NCBI GenBank assembly: GCA_014526335.1
Contig: JACTAT010000102.1
Location: 86,976-150,975 of the forward strand
Origin: Chrysaora quinquecirrha
Taxonomy: Eukaryota > Cnidaria > Scyphozoa > Semaeostomeae > Pelagiidae
Direction of reading: 5' to 3'
DNA: 64,000 nt
In this document: positions 60,661 to 64,000 of the stretch, piece by piece
Layout of the letters: the number at the start of each line of letters is the position of its first letter
Numbering within the stretch: position 1 is the first letter of the stretch
The notes under the pieces: model-generated
Told to the model about the DNA's origin: nothing
Database searches by the model: none
What the model saw: the letters and a program-made list of their open reading frames with translations, nothing else
Translations under genes and position numbers: made by a program

Positions 60661-60915
60661 AATTTCTGTCAAAAAGTCATGTTTTTGGCCGGTTTGGTGC
60701 GCCGAAACAATGGTCGAATTCACAATTCAATACATAAACCTTTGCTATGGCTTTTTAACTCTTTCTTTAAAGGTTCGTGAAATACTAAACACCGCACTGT
60801 AAAACTTCAATACCGCAACACCGCAAGGATTTTCCGTCAATACCGCAATACCGCGAATATTTTACCCCCGACACCGCAGTACCGCAAACCCCGAAATACC
60901 CCTCTGTACTGTATT

Positions 60916-62460
60916 CGAAGAAATGGGTAATGTGCGTATTTACTTATTAGAACACTGTACATACGCCAAAATGTAAAACGCAGACCTTCAGTACGATAGA
61001 CTTTGCTTACTGCTGCTCGGAAATTTTTCGGAACTTTACCTGGGAACCCCATAAGATATAGAGATGCGGTTTTTTGCTCATACTACAGCCTAATATATGT
61101 AGTTATGATGAATAAGAGTGAAATTTGTAACAAGTAAGGTTTTTATGGGGTTTTGCAGGTTTTTTCGAGGGGGTTTCGAATCTGAGTCCAATCTGAGTCC
61201 AATGTGAATCTGAGTCTGGACGAATATTCGTCCATGTTGTATTTGGTCTCAGGGACTCAGATCACGAGTGTAAAAACCAGTCTGAGCCATCCAGGCAGCA
61301 GTCCTGCATGACAAAAATGCTTACACGTGGACAACAATCTATCAAATTGACAGCAACAGCTTGGTATCAGAAGAAGCTACTGTACACGAGATCTGAAAAC
61401 GCAAGTAGAATTTTACAGCACTGTGTAGAGGTTGTTAGGTATGATTCAATTTAATTCCATCAGGGCTGTCGGACGTGCGGGAGGGGGGTCGGGATAGGCC
61501 TCCCAATATATCATTTCCATACGACGTCACAGGGCATTCGAATTTTTGAAATAACATGATATTGAGTTTTCGATACGAAAATCTTATAAAGCAGCCAAAA
61601 CTTACTTTGGGTACAAAGTTTCACGGTCCTAGCGCTTGTGTCCTTGACCAATTTTATAAGCATTCAAAGTTCCAGATTTTATAAAGGCTTTGACAGCAAA
61701 AACTTGGTGAAACTTTTTACCCAACATGGTCAAAGCCCTTATAAAATTATAAACTTTGGATGCTCCTACAATCAATAATAGATAGAGTAATAGATACACT
61801 CACTGATAGAGTAAAAAATTTTTGGGTGCTTTCTACAATTTTTGTATCAAAAGGTTGATATCTTGCAGTTTTAAAAAAATTTAATTCTACTGAAATGATC
61901 TATAAAGGTGATTTCAGTTGATTTACAGGTAATTTCAGGTGGTTTCAGATGATTTCAGGTGGTTTCAGGTGATCTCAGGTGATTTTGTCTTTTATAACAT
62001 TAACATTAGGAGAAAGAAACTAAAAGAATTAAATCAAGCTGAAACAATCTGAAAGACCCCTTCTTCTTCTTTTAAGAATGATGTGCACATGCACACGGCA
62101 CCCTAGTTTCCACACCATCCTTCACCTGTCTCTGTTGTATGCTAGCTCAGTGGCTTACTCTGTTGCTTTGTCAAGTTCAGTGATTTCAGGTCTTACTCTG
62201 GCATTGATAGCCAGGGTGTGAATTTCCTCTTTGTTTTTTTTTTTACTTTTCTTCTTCCCTCTTCTAGAACAATTTTGGCTGGAGTTTCCCCAGGTAGTCT
62301 TGTTGCATAACATCATTGGAAGTCCTGTTGCATCTCAGTTTCCTGGTTTTGATCTGGATACTGGATACTGTTTCCCCATTTGTCTTTTTTTACAGGGCTT
62401 CCTTGCTTATATACTGTGACCGTTTGATATTGATAACCCGTTGTAGAAGTCTGTGATGGT
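60916..62460. repeat. Non-coding DNA with short repeats
   Basis: AATCTGAGTCC occurs four times near 61180-61220. A CAGGGCTGTCGGACGTGCGG end motif lies at 61462. TTTCAGGTGG decamers run from 61912 to 61986, the same type as in the foldback element to the right. No gene. Confidence 0.6.
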
Positions 62461-62469
62461 ACAAGTAAA

Positions 62470-63799
62470 CGTAATTTATAAACAGTGAGACGACCTGAAA
62501 CGACCTGAAACGAGATGAAATCACCTGAAACGACCTGAAACAACCTGAAACGAGCCGTAAAATTTGGAATCGAGGCTGAAACGACCTGAGACGACCTGCT
62601 ATCTTAGCAACGAAGTGTCAAGGTCAAGGGATTTGTATTGTTCTTTACGCATTGTCGCATTCTTTTCTTATCACAATAGGAACACATGTCAGTATCAAAG
62701 CGGCCATCCTTTCATCAGACACCTGATTTTCTGCGAAAGACAGTCTATCCGATCCATAAGGGGTTATTGGGCATGAGGGTTAGGATGATGGGCGGTTTTC
62801 CAGGTTTTTCGACACTTCGAGAGCGGTTTTACCGAGGGGCAATTCACTCCTCAGAAATGTGTACGAGATTTTTATGAAAACGAAAGGATCTCCAAGAGAT
62901 TTTTGTGAAAACAACAGGTTTTCTAGCAAAGGTGTACGTGGTTTTCAAAGAATGAATCGCCCCTCAGGTTTTACGGTTTTACCTTCAAAAAGTTCGGTTT
63001 TTTGGTTTTTCAATTTGTGATTTTGGTGTGGTTTAAAAGAGTTTTAACATGTAGGTCTACGCTTCAACTATTTTGGCTAAAAAAATGTTTTTACGGTTCT
63101 CCCCCCCCATGCCTCCATGATGGAGTTTCGCAACCAAAATGTTGATCTAAAGAATTTGGCGTTAAACACAAAATTCAGAAAAAAAAACAAGAAGAAAAGG
63201 TGAAAAAATTCGGAAAGCCCCTGGTTATTTATTTAAAAAAGGTACGCATAAAGCTCATACCGAGGGGCATTATTCACTCCTTGGAAATCTCATACACCTT
63301 TACGTACTGGAAGTCCTATTGTTTTTTTGGAAATCCCTTGAAAGTCCTTTTGTTCTAATGAAAATCTCGTACGCCTTTTTGCAGAGTGAAATGCCCCTCG
63401 TCTTATACAGTAAATGGGAATTTGTGGGAGAACGGCAACAACCAAATATCTGTATTGAAAACAGACTCCTCCTTTTGATCAGGACATCATATCAAGTCAA
63501 TCAATTTCAGCTCCAAAAGTGATTTTTTTCAACAGATTAAGAACAATACCTTCCCAGAGGGATGGCCGCTTTGATACTGACACGTGTTCCTATTGTGATA
63601 AGAAAAGAATGTGACAATGCGTAAAGAACAATACAAATCCCTTGACCTTAACACTTCGTTGCTAAGATAGCAGGTCGTCTCAGGTCGTTTCAGCCTCGAT
63701 TCCAAATTTGACGGCTCGTTTCAGGTTGTTTCAGGTGGATTCAGGTCGTTTCAGATGTATTCAGGTGGTTTCAGGTCGTCTCACTGTTTATAAATTACG
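62470..63799. mobile_element. Foldback element with 9-bp target duplication (MULE-like)
   Basis: The inverted termini of 240 bp (62470-62709 and 63560-63799) start CGTAATTTATAAACAGTGAG and are about 93 percent identical. ACAAGTAAA stands directly on both sides (62461-62469 and 63800-63808). Terminal 10-bp arrays (ACGACCTGAA type) occupy the first 80 or so bases of each arm. The interior of about 850 bp lacks a transposase and itself shows two GAGGGGCA-type blocks with ACTCC and TACGAGAT words. Long TIRs with a 9-bp duplication are characteristic of Mutator-like elements. Confidence 0.9.
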
Positions 63800-63808
63800 A
63801 CAAGTAAA

Positions 63809-64000
63809 TTCCACTGGCTGCTGTTTTATCACTGTCAAGACCCCTGAGTTGTACAGGAAGTTACTTTCTACACATGCCTGGAATATTCTGATTTTTGTCT
63901 AATTTCAGTTTTTTTGGAAAGATGTATTTTAGTTGCATCATTGCATTATCGGTGAGCTGGTTTCTCCCGTTTATATCCTCATCACTGCCAAACAGGCTTC
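63809..64000. other. Right edge, nothing recognised
   Basis: AT-rich DNA with no identifiable feature. Confidence 0.5.

Larger units (their letters stand above)
58613..60915. mobile_element. Inverted-terminus element with TACCGCAA arrays
   Basis: The left end CTGAGGGGTACTTCGGGG and right end (complement CAGAGGGGTATTTCGGGG) are inverted and bordered by TA on both sides. Next to both ends are runs of ATACCGCAA-type words (58650-58725 and 60790-60895) in the same direction. The interior includes the dispersed repeat copy B (58829-59205), a copy of the 23.9-kb repeat (59870-60060) and a 21-bp minisatellite. No transposase was found, so it is a composite non-autonomous element at most. Confidence 0.55.

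Overview
This window is eukaryotic and almost entirely repetitive. It most resembles the AT-rich intergenic DNA of a marine invertebrate, probably a cnidarian and perhaps an anthozoan. That placement is an inference. It rests on several diverged non-LTR retrotransposons, a Helitron with an animal-type Rep, a decayed gene of an XPG/PIN-like family I associate with corals, Hydra and fish, and a P2X7-type ballast-domain gene beside a DDE transposase. I found no prokaryotic gene organisation, no CRISPR array, no rRNA and no convincing single-copy housekeeping gene.

Layout, left half. 1-1264 is featureless. 1265-3290 is a decayed LINE (minus). 3291-6472 holds a broken, multi-exon DDE transposase of probable Kolobok type (plus), convergent with a two-exon P2X7-like ballast-domain gene (minus). 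6767-9275 is a second LINE (plus) with an internal deletion. A near-perfect palindrome lies at 10686-10905. 11379-15510 is a long decayed XPG/PIN-like gene, cut off by the best-preserved LINE (15510-20010, minus; ORF1 plus PHD-endonuclease-RT ORF2). 20.0-27.6 kb is satellite-like DNA carrying a MITE with a TTA duplication (22799-23717).

Middle. 27618-35337 is a direct tandem array of three 2.4-2.8 kb units. Each unit has long terminal inverted repeats, so unit junctions form palindromes of about 290-390 bp with small CCCGC-ATC-GCGGG hairpins. Each unit also carries a trinucleotide microsatellite, an inner inverted-repeat element with decamer arrays, and a 76-codon open frame.

Right half. 37870-40430 is a decayed LINE (minus). 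43000-48700 is a LINE (plus) interrupted by a 5'-truncated LINE in the opposite orientation (44235-47432) with a 7-bp target duplication, TAGATAG, and a CAAA-type tail. That inner LINE is itself interrupted at about 45880-46660. Two tRNA-derived SINE-like copies flank this complex. 48856-49261 is a MITE. 52549-55996 is the 5' part of a Helitron (TC terminus, N-terminal 24-residue repeats, zinc motif, HUH motif) that ends at a 51-bp tandem repeat. 56969-57849 is a second MITE with TTA duplication. 58613-60915 is a larger inverted-terminus element. 62470-63799 is a complete foldback element with 240-bp TIRs and a perfect 9-bp target duplication (ACAAGTAAA), as expected of Mutator-like transposons.

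Together the window is a stratified transposon graveyard. The most informative parts are the palindrome-jointed tandem array, the 9-bp-duplication foldback element with the same 10-bp subterminal periodicity, and the ballast-domain gene paired with a transposase.
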